This document shows, piece after piece, positions 43,908-53,456 of a DNA stretch of 64,000 nt. Position numbers and translations under genes: made by a program. The notes beneath the pieces were generated by a model. The model did no database searches. It saw nothing but the letters and a program-made list of their open reading frames with translations, and was not told the DNA's origin. The DNA is from Terriglobia bacterium. Its GTDB lineage: Bacteria; Acidobacteriota; Terriglobia; Acidiferrales; UBA7541. The number at the start of each line of letters is the position of its first letter. The stretch's first letter is position 1. Location of the stretch: NCBI GenBank assembly GCA_020073705.1, contig JAIQES010000003.1, positions 1-64,000 on the forward strand, given 5' to 3'.

Positions 43908-45020
43908 TCAGATTCGCATCGGCATGATGATGTAGCGGTAGCGGTAGGCCTCTTCAGCAAGGGGGCGCATTTGCCCCGCCGATTGTTCGTCCTTTAGTTC
44001 CAGGCTGATCGGGCCTTCGGCGGCGGCGGCAAGAAAATCCAGCATGTAATCCGCATTAAATCCGATGGCCAGCGGCTCGCCTTTGTATTCCTTTTCGAGC
44101 GTTTCTTTCGCTTCGCCATATTCCGGACTGGACGCGGAAATTTCGACGCCTTCCTGGGTGACGGAAAGTTTCACGGCGTGCGAGCGCTGGTCGGCTAGTT
44201 GCGCGACGCGCTTCACGGCGTCATTCAATTCGTTCCGTTCGATCACCACATGCTTGTTGTTGTCGCGCGGCAGGACGGCTTCGTAGTTGGGGAACTGGCC
44301 GGTGAGCATGCGCGAAATCAGCAGGCGCTCGCCGACACGGAAAAATAGATGGCTGTCATCGAGGGCGAATTCAATCTGGCCATCTTCTCCGGCCTCGCTC
44401 GCGAGACGCTGGATTTCGGTCAACGCTTTTTTCGGCACCAGAGGGCGCACTTCGCGTGTCAGCCCGGCGAATTTATGGTCGATTTCAGCCATGGCCAGAC
44501 GATGCCCATCGGTGGCGACCATGGTAATCGTGTCCGGCTTGAGCAGTAATAACGCGCCATTAAGAGTGTAGCGTGATTCTTCATTTGAAATCGCAAATGC
44601 GGTTTTCGCAATCAGCGATGACAGGATTTTCGCGGGAATCGTCACCAGCGGATGCGGAAACGCCGGAATCGCCGGGAAATTATCCTTGGACATCCCAACC
44701 ATTTTGTATGTCTTCCGGTCGGCGAGGATTTGCACCCAATGGTTTTCAAGTAGCTTGAAACGAATCTCGCCTTCGGGCAGCAAGCGCACCAATTCTAGGA
44801 GTTTTTTGGCGGGAATTGTTCCCGAACCCTCTTTCTTCACCTTTGCTTCACAGGAGGTGCGGATGGAGAGCTCGAGATCGGTAGCCGTCAGGGTCACCTG
44901 ATTGCCGGCGGCTTCGCACAGAATGTTGCCGAGAATTGGGATCGTCGTCTTTCGCTCAACAACACCCTGCGATAGACTCAACTCCTGGAGCAGGTCAAAC
45001 TTCTTAACGCTGAATTCCAT
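43908..45020 (-). CDS. dnaN: DNA polymerase III beta clamp
   Basis: MEFSVKKFDLLQELSLSQGVVERKTTIPILGNILCEA; C-terminal YRYIIMPMRI. Confidence 0.97.
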   Translation of the reverse strand: MEFSVKKFDLLQELSLSQGVVERKTTIPILGNILCEAAGNQVTLTATDLELSIRTSCEAKVKKEGSGTIPAKKLLELVRLLPEGEIRFKLLENHWVQILADRKTYKMVGMSKDNFPAIPAFPHPLVTIPAKILSSLIAKTAFAISNEESRYTLNGALLLLKPDTITMVATDGHRLAMAEIDHKFAGLTREVRPLVPKKALTEIQRLASEAGEDGQIEFALDDSHLFFRVGERLLISRMLTGQFPNYEAVLPRDNNKHVVIERNELNDAVKRVAQLADQRSHAVKLSVTQEGVEISASSPEYGEAKETLEKEYKGEPLAIGFNADYMLDFLAAAAEGPISLELKDEQSAGQMRPLAEEAYRYRYIIMPMRI

Positions 45021-45405
45021 TGCTGGATTTCCTCCGACGGAAGGCCTTCCGTCAACTGCGGCTACAGACCGCTACTTTACCCTGTTTTACTGTAGGTATA
45101 AAGACCGTAGTAGTAGCCGTAGCTGTGGAAATGAGGAAATCGCGCTCTGACGATGACGCGGAAGCAGTTGTGCTGTGCATGAATGAATCGCCGGGCTGAG
45201 GATTGCGAGTATAACTCCACCTAGAACGAGCCGGATATAACGCAGCGAGCAAAATAATTCACAGCCTACTCAGGAATTACACAGGATGAGCATGGTGTTT
45301 TACACAGTATTTTAATAGGGCAGGCAGGGACGACAAAGCAGAACGGCGGACGCAGAGACGGCGCTGCGCAACCAAAAAACCAAGGTACCGAGGAAGCGAC
45401 GCAAC

Positions 45406-46716
45406 CTACCCGAAAGAATCCATCAACTTGTTAATTGTACGGTTCAGGTCCTTGTCGCTCCGGCGCAGAGCGTCGATTTTATTGATCGAGTGCAGGACTG
45501 TGGTGTGGTGTTTGCCGCCGAACTGGCGCCCGATTTCCGGCAGCGATGCCGAGGTGAGCTGTTTGACCAGGTACATCGCAATTTGCCGCGGGAAGGCGAT
45601 GGCCTTCGTATTGGAGCGCACCTTCAGGTCTTGTTCGCGCAGGCCAAACTGTTCGCCGACTTTTTTCTGGATCAGGTCGATGGTGATGCGCTTTTCCTGT
45701 GTGGCAATGAGGTTGCGCAACACCTGCTGCGCGGTGACCAAGTTCAGCGCCGAGCCGGTGAGCGAAGCGTAGGCCACAAGGCGAGTCAAAGCGCCCTCGA
45801 GCTCCCGCACGTTCGACTTGATAGCGCGCGCGATATATTCGGCGACATCATCCGGAATCATGACGTGTTCCGTCTCCGCCTTTTTTTGCAGGATGGCAAT
45901 TTTTGTTTCCAGATCCGGAGGTTGAATGTCTGCGATCAATCCCCACTCGAATCGCGAGCGCAGGCGTTCTTCAATTGCCGAGATTTCCTTCGGCGGGCAA
46001 TCGGAGCTCACGATGATCTGGCGCTGCAAATCGTAGAGCGCGTTGAAGGTATGAAAGAACTCCTCCTGCGTCCGCTCCTTGCCCGCGATGAACTGGATGT
46101 CATCCACCAGCAGCACATCGACGGACCGGAACCGGTCACGGAAGCTGCTCATGCGGTCGAAGCGCAAGGAGTTGATCACTTCATTGGTGAACTTCTCCGC
46201 GCTGATGTAGGTGAGCCGCGCCGCCGGGTTGCGCTTCTTGATCAGGTGCCCGACCGCCTGCATCAGATGTGTCTTGCCCATACCCACGCCGCCGTACAAG
46301 AATAGCGGGTTGTAGGCTTTTGAGGGCTGCTCGGCAACGGCCTGGGCGGCAGCATGCGCGAATTGGTTCGATGCACCCACGACAAACGTTTCAAACATAT
46401 AGCGCGGGTTAAGCTGGTGATCGACGGAATCGAAGTCCAGGCGCGTCTGCTTAGCAGACGTTCCTGCCGGCAGGGGATCATTCTCGGTATAAAGAAACTC
46501 AAGATGCGTGTCGTTCATGCCGACTTCGACCAAAACCGCCTGCAACAACTCGCCGTAAGTTTCCGTGAGCCGCTTTCGAAATACGCGCGAAGGGACGCGA
46601 ACCACCAGCTTGCCGTTTTCCGCGCCTTCCTGGCGTGTGGGACGAAACCATGTAGAGAAGCTATGCGGATTAACCCGCCGCTCCATGTGCTGTAGAATTT
46701 TTTCCCAAGAATTCAT
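45406..46716 (-). CDS. dnaA: chromosomal replication initiator DnaA
   Basis: LFLYGGVGMGKTHLMQAVGH; VDVLLVDDIQFIAGKERTQEEFFHTFNAL; FGGKHHTTVLHSINKI. Confidence 0.97.
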   Translation of the reverse strand: MNSWEKILQHMERRVNPHSFSTWFRPTRQEGAENGKLVVRVPSRVFRKRLTETYGELLQAVLVEVGMNDTHLEFLYTENDPLPAGTSAKQTRLDFDSVDHQLNPRYMFETFVVGASNQFAHAAAQAVAEQPSKAYNPLFLYGGVGMGKTHLMQAVGHLIKKRNPAARLTYISAEKFTNEVINSLRFDRMSSFRDRFRSVDVLLVDDIQFIAGKERTQEEFFHTFNALYDLQRQIIVSSDCPPKEISAIEERLRSRFEWGLIADIQPPDLETKIAILQKKAETEHVMIPDDVAEYIARAIKSNVRELEGALTRLVAYASLTGSALNLVTAQQVLRNLIATQEKRITIDLIQKKVGEQFGLREQDLKVRSNTKAIAFPRQIAMYLVKQLTSASLPEIGRQFGGKHHTTVLHSINKIDALRRSDKDLNRTINKLMDSFG

Positions 46717-46760
46717 GCCCTCAGAACCCTCAAATAGAGCGAAAAAGTCTCTCCATAACT

Positions 46761-47020
46761 ATTTCCACAGATGTGGAAAAGCTGTGGAAATACACATCCA
46801 GGGGACTGAACTACGGCTACATTCAGTTTCTGGTACAACCCCGTGATCTTCCCCTTTGTCTCCCACCTTCGTGTTCGCGTCACGGCGTTCACGGGGATGC
46901 TTACTGCCATACTGAACTCATCAGGATGGGATGGATTCTCGCCGAACGGGAGCTATGCGGCAAGGGAAAACTTCGCGCTGCCATACATTGGTCCCACAGA
47001 AGATTCACAGTTTTTCCACA
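46761..47020. promoter_or_regulatory. oriC: candidate oriC / dnaA regulatory region with DnaA-box-like 9-mers
   Basis: ATTTCCACA (46761-46769), TGTGGAAAA (46772-46780), TGTGGAAAT (46783-46791), TTTTCCACA (47012-47020); AT-rich region immediately upstream of dnaA. Confidence 0.65.
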
Positions 47021-47182
47021 AGAGCTTATCTCACTAGAAACACACCACTTGCTTTGTCATTGGAGATTTTGCTGATGAATTCTGTGAATTTGGGCAAGGA
47101 TCAATGCCTCACTAAGGACACAAGCAATGATCGCCGTTATGGAACAGACACGCATAGCAATGTAACAGACCAGTAATATTCA

Positions 47183-47400
47183 CTAGGGGAGCTTATCCGG
47201 CCTGGGAAATTCGTAGATCCCCAGCGGGTCGGCGCCAATCAGCAGACGGTCTGGTTCCACGAGAATCGTCGAGACCTCGACCCGCGCGCCACCGGGCATG
47301 TAGGTTCGAATTGTTCCTGTGCGTGAGATGGCGCAGGAACAATCGAAGCCAGAGCTACAGCAAACAAAGTCGTAACATACAAGGAAATCGCGCGGTACAT
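47183..47400 (-). pseudogene. frameshifted/internally deleted exported protein remnant
   Basis: signal peptide MYRAISLYVTTLFAVALASIVPAPSHAQEQF then C-terminal part MPGGARVEVSTILVEPDRLLIGADPLGIYEFPRPDKLP* in a different frame. Confidence 0.55.
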
Positions 47401-47412
47401 GATGGTTTTGCC

Positions 47413-48195
47413 TCAGTCGGCCCGGAAGCGGAGGCGTTCGATCCCACGAGCCCGGCCCGTTGTCTCGTCCACGTCGAGCAGGATCGTGTTCATCTGGACG
47501 TCGCCGGTTGCCACCTCAAAGCGCGCCGGCCGGCCGTCGAGAAACCGTCGCAGGATGGCGGCCTTGTCCATTCCAATGATGCCGTTATGCGGCCCGGTCA
47601 TGCCGGCATCGGTCTGAAACGCAGTTCCGCCAGGCAATATCTGCTCGTCAGCTGTGGCAACGTGCGTGTGCGTGCCGATCACGGCCGAGACGCGTCCGTC
47701 CAAATACCACCCCATGGCTTCCTTCTCACTGGTCGTTTCCGCGTGAAAGTCCACGAAGATGACGCGGACTTCTGCTGGGATGCGGGCAATCTCCTGATCG
47801 GCTGCCCGGAACGGACAATCACTCGCCGCCATGAACACGCGCCCCTGCAAGTTCAGGACGGCATAAGGCACGCCGTTGCGCGCCGTGCCCACGAAAAGCC
47901 CGCTGCCGGGGTTGATATTCGGAAAGTTCGCAGGTCGCAGCAGACGAGGCTGTAGCGGGATGTAATCAAGAATTTCCTTGCGGTCCCAGATGTGATTCCC
48001 GCCGGTCAGCACTTCCACTCCTGCCTCAAACAGTTCATCGGCCAGCCTGGGCGTGATGCCGAACCCCGAGGCGGCGTTTTCGCCGTTGGCAATCACAAGG
48101 TCGATCTGCCGCGTCTGGACGATGTCCGCCAGCAGGTCGGAAACAATCCGCCGGCCGAGCGAACCCACGATGTCGCCAATAAATAGAATTTTCAT
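47413..48195 (-). CDS. YmdB-like (TIGR00282) metallophosphoesterase
   Basis: MKILFIGDIVGSLGRRIV; LVIANGENAASGFGIT; EVLTGGNHIWDRKEI; VDFHAETTSEKEAMGWYLDGRVSAVIGTHTHV. Confidence 0.92.
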   Translation of the reverse strand: MKILFIGDIVGSLGRRIVSDLLADIVQTRQIDLVIANGENAASGFGITPRLADELFEAGVEVLTGGNHIWDRKEILDYIPLQPRLLRPANFPNINPGSGLFVGTARNGVPYAVLNLQGRVFMAASDCPFRAADQEIARIPAEVRVIFVDFHAETTSEKEAMGWYLDGRVSAVIGTHTHVATADEQILPGGTAFQTDAGMTGPHNGIIGMDKAAILRRFLDGRPARFEVATGDVQMNTILLDVDETTGRARGIERLRFRAD

Positions 48196-48276
48196 TTTCT
48201 CTTTTCAGGGCGTGGCTGTCGTTCCGGCTCCCAGCTTGGCCGGAGAATCTCACAGAAATCGTTGGCGTCAAAAAAA

Positions 48277-48477
48277 CGGAGCGGTCCACTTCGCCGTGTG
48301 GAGCTAGATCCTGAACCTCTGTGTAAAGTGGGTGCCCTGCGCCGTCCTTTAGGCTTTCCCACGGCGGACCGAAATCCGCTGCGGGACATGCACACCGGCC
48401 GTCTGACATAGGCTCCCGGAGATCCAGTATGGTTCAAAAGATCGTCGCGCCAACACCTGCGTTGCAGGCCAACTCCG
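48277..48477 (-). ncRNA. ssrS: probable 6S RNA
   Basis: minus-strand GGTCCGCCGTGGGAAAGCCTAAAGGACGGCGCAGGGCACCCACTTTACACAGAGGTTCAGGATCTAGCTCCACACGGCG aligns by eye to the E. coli 6S 3' half (GGTCCGTCCGAGAAGCCTTAAAACTGCGACGACACATTCACC...GGTTCAAGGGTTACAGCCTGCGGCGGC); -10-like TAGAAT at 48484-48489; closing CGGAG/CTCCG stem; T7 run at 48270-48276. Confidence 0.82.
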
Positions 48478-48635
48478 CCTTTTATTCTAGCAAATCCGCC
48501 AGGTTGACGCCGTCGAGCTGTCCGCGGGCCGTTCCGCAAAGCAACAAACGATGCCGCAAAACAGCCAAACTTATGCGATGAGTCGGAATGAGCCGGGCCG
48601 AATTCAATATGAAAGTAAGCTCACTGGTTAGTGGC

Positions 48636-51377
48636 TCAGAAGTGGAACCCAAGCTCCGCCGTGAGCGTCCGCGGCGTGACGAAGTGGGTTCCGCTGAACG
48701 TGGACAGGAAGTTGTAAAGCGCGACTTTGTTGGTCAGGTTGATGACGGTGAGGCGGAGGCTCCACTTGTAACGGTCTTTGTGGAACAGGTTGTCATCTCC
48801 CAGGCTGACGTCAAACAAGTTCCGCGGAGCGATTCGCGATGGATTGCGGTCATTGTCCGCCGTCCCTAACCCGGCGTTCGTGATGCCGGGTATTTTGATG
48901 CGCGTAGACCCGTACTCGGATGCGGAACACGACGTAAACGCCGCGGTCAGGGTCGCCGCCACTCCGTTGCACGTGAGACCGGCCTGCGCCTGTTGATCCG
49001 CTGTCAGCCCACTGAGATCCACATACGGAACACCGCCGATTCGAAAGGAGGTCGCCTGGCAAATGCTGTTAGGATTCGCATCATTAAAGCAAGGCACGGC
49101 GCCAGCGACCAGACCGTTGTCGTACCGCCAATTGAACGCGATCCAGGGCCAGTTCTTGCTCGGCTGGTATTGAATGTGTGTCGTCTCTTGGAACTTCTGG
49201 TCATGGTCGATGCGGAAAACTCCGGCAGCCGTCAAATCTGTGCCTAGGCCGCCGACTTGCGGATTGAAGAAGCGAGCCGCGACGCTGCTGGCAGTGAAAA
49301 ATGCCGTCAGTCCGTGAAAGTTTGGAATACTTACGCGAAACGAAGGCCCGTGAATCTTGGAATTATGCCAGGCAATCGGGAAGAAAATGGGCGTATTCAA
49401 GAAGTCACTGAAGTCGTACCCGTTGTGCGTGTACTTCCACAAATAGTCGGCATCCACGACGAGGTACTTCCCGAACGCCTGCTGAAAGCCCGCGTGGAAT
49501 TCATTTCTCTGTCCCGGAAGGACCGGAGCCGTCGCGCCGAAAAGCGCTTCGGCGACGGAATTTCCGACGGTGCTGGCAAGAACCAGATTCTCGTTGAACG
49601 GGGTTTCCATCAAGCGCGCATAAGATACACGGAGAACGGAATTCGTCCGCTTGATGTTGTAAGCGATTCCCGCACGGGGTTCCGCCTGATTTGAGGTGAC
49701 TGAGAGACCACGATAGATATCACCGCGTATCCCCAGGTTGAACGACCAATTGCCCTCTGTGATCGTATCCTGGACGAAGAGGCCGAGTTCCTTGACATCT
49801 CCAGTACCGTGGAAATGGAACAACCCGTGTGTCCCGGTGCACGAAACGGTCGGCCTGGTCAGATCAAGACAGCCAAGGATGGGATCGAAAGCATTCACTG
49901 GGCTGGCAAAAGGCCCGACATTGGGATCTGTGCCATTGTTGGGAATCAACGATGCTGCGACACACCCGGATGGAGAGACGACATTCGTCTCGCCAGCGGG
50001 ACCATCCGTCCCGTCGGGATTGCTTCCCGGGGCAAGGCAGGGATCGTTGATCGTCGGGTCGGTGAGACCGACGGAAAAGTTCTCCGTCAAGAGCGTATGT
50101 TGAAATGTGCCCCCCAACTTAACGTTGTGAGCGCCCTTCACGTAGGAGATGTCGGCGTGGAGCCCGGCATTGGTAAGCATCCGCTGCTCGCTCGCGGATT
50201 CGGAGACGTCCGCAAGAGGATTGGCACTGGGGTAGTAATTAAAGTCATCGTGCCGCACGAACGCCCCGGCGGTAAGAAGCGTGGTCGAGTTGAAAAGATG
50301 GGTCCAGCTCGGAGCCACATTGAACGTCTTGATGAGCGCGCGCTGGTCCTGGCCTGAGGATAGCGCATCGAACGAATTCGGCTCCTGGAACCAGGAACGC
50401 GTGTAGCTGAAATTCAGGTGGATCGTGTCCGCTCCGGAGGGCTGAAGATCGAAACGGTCGAACCCGTTTTCTTCATTTCCTTTGTCGTGCACCACTTGGA
50501 ATTCCGGAGGATCGAGAAAGCGCCCGGTGTCCAATCCATTCGCGGAGATGAAGTTTCCCCACTTCGCGCCTCCGATGGCGAGGTTAGCGCCGGCGTTCAC
50601 CGAGCCAAACGAACCATACGACGTGGTCACGTTGCCGGTGGGCTGCGTTTGCCCAAGACCGGAACGCGTAGTGACCTTGATGACCAAACTGGTCTTATCG
50701 CCATATTCGGCGGGTGGCGCGCCGGAGATGACCTCCATCGACTGGATGGAATCCACCGGGAGCTGGTTGGAAAAAACTTTGCTTTGTTGATCGGTCATGG
50801 GTTGGCCGTCCACAGAGAAAGAATTCTCCGCGTGATCCCCCAGACCATGGAAGAGTCCGTTGGAGTCCGCCACGACTCCCGGCGACGCCAGCGTCACGAG
50901 CGAGCTGAGCGAAGAAGACTGGCTCTCCAGGGGCAGCTTGTCGAAAAGCTCACGGTCCACGTCGGTGTGAGGGGTCGACTCAGTTTCCACCAGATCGGAA
51001 CCGGTCGCCTCGACGGTGATGTTTTCCGTGGCCGTCCCGAGCTTCAGGCTGATTTCGAGCGTTGTAGGAACGGCCGAACGAACCTCCACGTCCTGCACAA
51101 AGGACGAGAATCCCTTTGCGGCCACTGTAAGGTGATAGGGATTGAACGGGATGTTCGTGAACCGGAAATCCCCCGCAGTCCCAGTCGTGGTCTCCCGGTG
51201 ATAGCCGCTTACCGGATCGGAGATATTGACCGGGGCATTGGCCACAGCGCCACTGGACGGATCTTTCACAACACCTTGGATGGTGCCGGAAGATTGCGCC
51301 CAGCCGGATGAAGCGCAGAAAAACAAGGCAAGGCCAAAAACGAAAAGCGTAATCTTCTTGCGGAAATTCATTTGCAT
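48636..51377 (-). CDS. TonB-dependent receptor with N-terminal carboxypeptidase-regulatory-like domain (Oar-like)
   Basis: signal peptide; GTIQGVVKDPSSGAVANAPVNISDPVSGYHRETTTGTAGDFRFTNIPFNPYHLTV; plug and barrel features; C-terminal LTAELGFHF. Confidence 0.9.
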   Translation of the reverse strand: MQMNFRKKITLFVFGLALFFCASSGWAQSSGTIQGVVKDPSSGAVANAPVNISDPVSGYHRETTTGTAGDFRFTNIPFNPYHLTVAAKGFSSFVQDVEVRSAVPTTLEISLKLGTATENITVEATGSDLVETESTPHTDVDRELFDKLPLESQSSSLSSLVTLASPGVVADSNGLFHGLGDHAENSFSVDGQPMTDQQSKVFSNQLPVDSIQSMEVISGAPPAEYGDKTSLVIKVTTRSGLGQTQPTGNVTTSYGSFGSVNAGANLAIGGAKWGNFISANGLDTGRFLDPPEFQVVHDKGNEENGFDRFDLQPSGADTIHLNFSYTRSWFQEPNSFDALSSGQDQRALIKTFNVAPSWTHLFNSTTLLTAGAFVRHDDFNYYPSANPLADVSESASEQRMLTNAGLHADISYVKGAHNVKLGGTFQHTLLTENFSVGLTDPTINDPCLAPGSNPDGTDGPAGETNVVSPSGCVAASLIPNNGTDPNVGPFASPVNAFDPILGCLDLTRPTVSCTGTHGLFHFHGTGDVKELGLFVQDTITEGNWSFNLGIRGDIYRGLSVTSNQAEPRAGIAYNIKRTNSVLRVSYARLMETPFNENLVLASTVGNSVAEALFGATAPVLPGQRNEFHAGFQQAFGKYLVVDADYLWKYTHNGYDFSDFLNTPIFFPIAWHNSKIHGPSFRVSIPNFHGLTAFFTASSVAARFFNPQVGGLGTDLTAAGVFRIDHDQKFQETTHIQYQPSKNWPWIAFNWRYDNGLVAGAVPCFNDANPNSICQATSFRIGGVPYVDLSGLTADQQAQAGLTCNGVAATLTAAFTSCSASEYGSTRIKIPGITNAGLGTADNDRNPSRIAPRNLFDVSLGDDNLFHKDRYKWSLRLTVINLTNKVALYNFLSTFSGTHFVTPRTLTAELGFHF

Positions 51378-51512
51378 ATCTCCTCTGTCCCCTATGGGGA
51401 ATGCGTAGTCGCAGCTGGCCAGGAGTTGGCGCCCAAGAAAATGGGCGGGTGCGCTGTTTCCATCCTTAGGGGTCAGCGCAACACTGGTTGAATCAGGGAG
51501 AGGTCTTGTTGT

Positions 51513-51797
51513 TTATGCAGCGGGCGGTGCGCGTGGGGTGGTTTGCGAAAAGACAGGACGCGTGGCCGGAACGGCATCTTCCGGCAGCGGCAGGGAAGCG
51601 ACCAGCAAGAGCACGGCGACGCACTGAGCGATTTCGGGCTGGACAGCCGTCTGGTGGCCGAGCTGGCAATACGGGCACTGGGCTTCGCTCGCTGAACTGG
51701 GGCTATGCCAGTGGCTGACGGCTGCCGTAGCAAACACCAGCAGCGCGGCCAGCGCCAGCGAAACTCCGAGTATGCGAATTATCTTCCGAACATTCAT
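51513..51797 (-). CDS. small exported/membrane protein with CPYCQLGH motif
   Basis: MNVRKIIRILGVSLALAALLVFATAAVSHWHSPSSASEAQCPYCQLGHQ; DUF2946-like appearance. Confidence 0.55.
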   Translation of the reverse strand: MNVRKIIRILGVSLALAALLVFATAAVSHWHSPSSASEAQCPYCQLGHQTAVQPEIAQCVAVLLLVASLPLPEDAVPATRPVFSQTTPRAPPAA

Positions 51798-51910
51798 TCC
51801 GGTGAACTTGGCCCCGAACACAACAGCCGCATTATATGCTAACGTGATGTGAGACGTCCATAAAGGCGTTGCCCGTTTCGAGCCCCGAAATGGTAGCGTC
51901 TGCGCGGCAG

Positions 51911-52201
51911 CTAAGCGGTCTGCTTCAGGGCACGTTCCAGTACGGTCAGGCACTGCTCGGCACGCTCTCGCAACGTTTCATCTCGCTGGTCTTTTTCTTG
52001 TTGGAGCGTATGCAGTTCGTCGGCAATCGCCATGGCAGCGAGCACGGCCACCCTCACCGAGTCCACCGTATGGGTCGCTGCGGCTACCGCGCTCATCTTC
52101 TCGTCCACGTACCGCGCGAGTTTCTGGACATAGGTGTCGTCAAGATCTCCGCCCAACGTATAACTCTGACCATAGATTTCCACTTTCATGCGGTTCGACA
52201 T
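51911..52201 (-). CDS. zapA: cell division protein ZapA
   Basis: VEIYGQSYTLGGDLDDTYVQKLARYVDEKMSAVAAATHTVDSVRVAVLAAMAIADELHTLQQE. Confidence 0.9.
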   Translation of the reverse strand: MSNRMKVEIYGQSYTLGGDLDDTYVQKLARYVDEKMSAVAAATHTVDSVRVAVLAAMAIADELHTLQQEKDQRDETLRERAEQCLTVLERALKQTA

Positions 52202-52443
52202 GCAGTACGCTCCTGGCCGGACGCGCCTATTTTCTGCCGATCTGGTGCGTCTGGCAAGGTTTACGTTACTGCGCTATGAACCCGGACACTTCGCGCAAAC
52301 ACCACCTGTTCTTTGACGGGGGCAGGGAAATTGGGCGAGTCCCAGGATCCTGGAGGGCGGCCCACAGGCGCGGCTCAGTTCTCCTCACAGCTCGGGTTGC
52401 GATGGCCGTGGCTTCGCCCGCGCGGGTTACCCGCAGCCGTTCT

Positions 52444-53304
52444 CTAGCCCGGGGTTTTGAAGGCAATGTTGTGAACGAACGCCAAGCCGGTATTCAGGAT
52501 CGGGGTGGCCACGCCCGTAGAAACATCGAGCGCGTATATAGACGACGACGCCACAAAGTCGGAGACGTAAAAGTTCCCGTCGCTATCAATGGCGAGCCCC
52601 ATGACTCCCATCAGGGGGACCAGGGGGCCCCCCGATGCGCTGTGCACCAAGGCGACTACCTTCGTCGCAAGTCCGGAGGTTAGATCAATACTGAACAATG
52701 TGCTTGTGCTGTTGACCCCATACAGCGTCCCATTGGGCGCAAAGGCCAGGGCCATGAAAAATCCCGAAAATCCCGAAGGGTCTGAAGAGTCTTTGACCTC
52801 GGTGGATCCTATCGGCGAAGCGAAGCCAGTCTCCCGATTCACGGTATACAGGCTGTTGAAAGTATCTGGCTTCGTGGTGTCGGCCTGACCAACGGCATAG
52901 AGGGTTCCGTCCCGGGAGCAGGCCATGCCCATGATGCTCAATGCTTGGCCCCATGGTAATCCAACCAGCGTTGCCGCCCCTGCGCCCAGATTGAGAGTGG
53001 CCAGCTGCGCGGTGGTCGGGTCGAAAAAGTCGGTTATTGCGTATGGCACTCCGCCCGGCGGACAGAACGCCAATGCAGCCGAAAGGGGGTATCCGATCTT
53101 GCCGATGACTCTCACCCTGTTGGCTTCTAAGCTAAACGCTGCTAGCTGGCTGGCCGGGCTGAACGGGAGAGTGGCATAGAGTAGGCTCGGTTGCTCGGCC
53201 GATCTCACCGGGGTGAACACGAGCGAAAGCGACAGCAGCAAAGTAGTGCTGGCGAATGCGAACTTCGTCCTGGTTTTGAAATGTGGTCTCAGTGTCGTCT
53301 TCAT
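52444..53304 (-). CDS. exported beta-propeller-like hypothetical protein
   Basis: signal peptide; repeated LYAVGQADTTK, LYGVNSTSTLFSIDLTSG, FYVSDFVASSSIYALDVSTG units. Confidence 0.65.
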   Translation of the reverse strand: MKTTLRPHFKTRTKFAFASTTLLLSLSLVFTPVRSAEQPSLLYATLPFSPASQLAAFSLEANRVRVIGKIGYPLSAALAFCPPGGVPYAITDFFDPTTAQLATLNLGAGAATLVGLPWGQALSIMGMACSRDGTLYAVGQADTTKPDTFNSLYTVNRETGFASPIGSTEVKDSSDPSGFSGFFMALAFAPNGTLYGVNSTSTLFSIDLTSGLATKVVALVHSASGGPLVPLMGVMGLAIDSDGNFYVSDFVASSSIYALDVSTGVATPILNTGLAFVHNIAFKTPG

Positions 53305-53456
53305 GGTGGTCCTCCTGTCCTCACTAAGGAAGGCGGGAATTGAGGTCGAAAACTGGAACGCCATGAACAGAATTTGGGAACTTACTTATCAGCAGCCAGG
53401 TGTTATACTCGGCTAACCTCGGGGCCCTTCAGAAAGCAGCGCGTAAGGATCAGGCG

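Noticed and set aside
45490-46305. 271-aa plus-strand ORF
   Set aside because: Antisense to dnaA; no independent coding evidence.
48035-48539. ORFs 48192..48539 (-), 48035..48409 (-) and 48053..48307 (+)
   Set aside because: They overlap ymdB and/or the better supported 6S RNA candidate.
50418-51311. 297-aa plus-strand ORF
   Set aside because: Antisense to the TonB receptor signal/plug region; no domain recognised.
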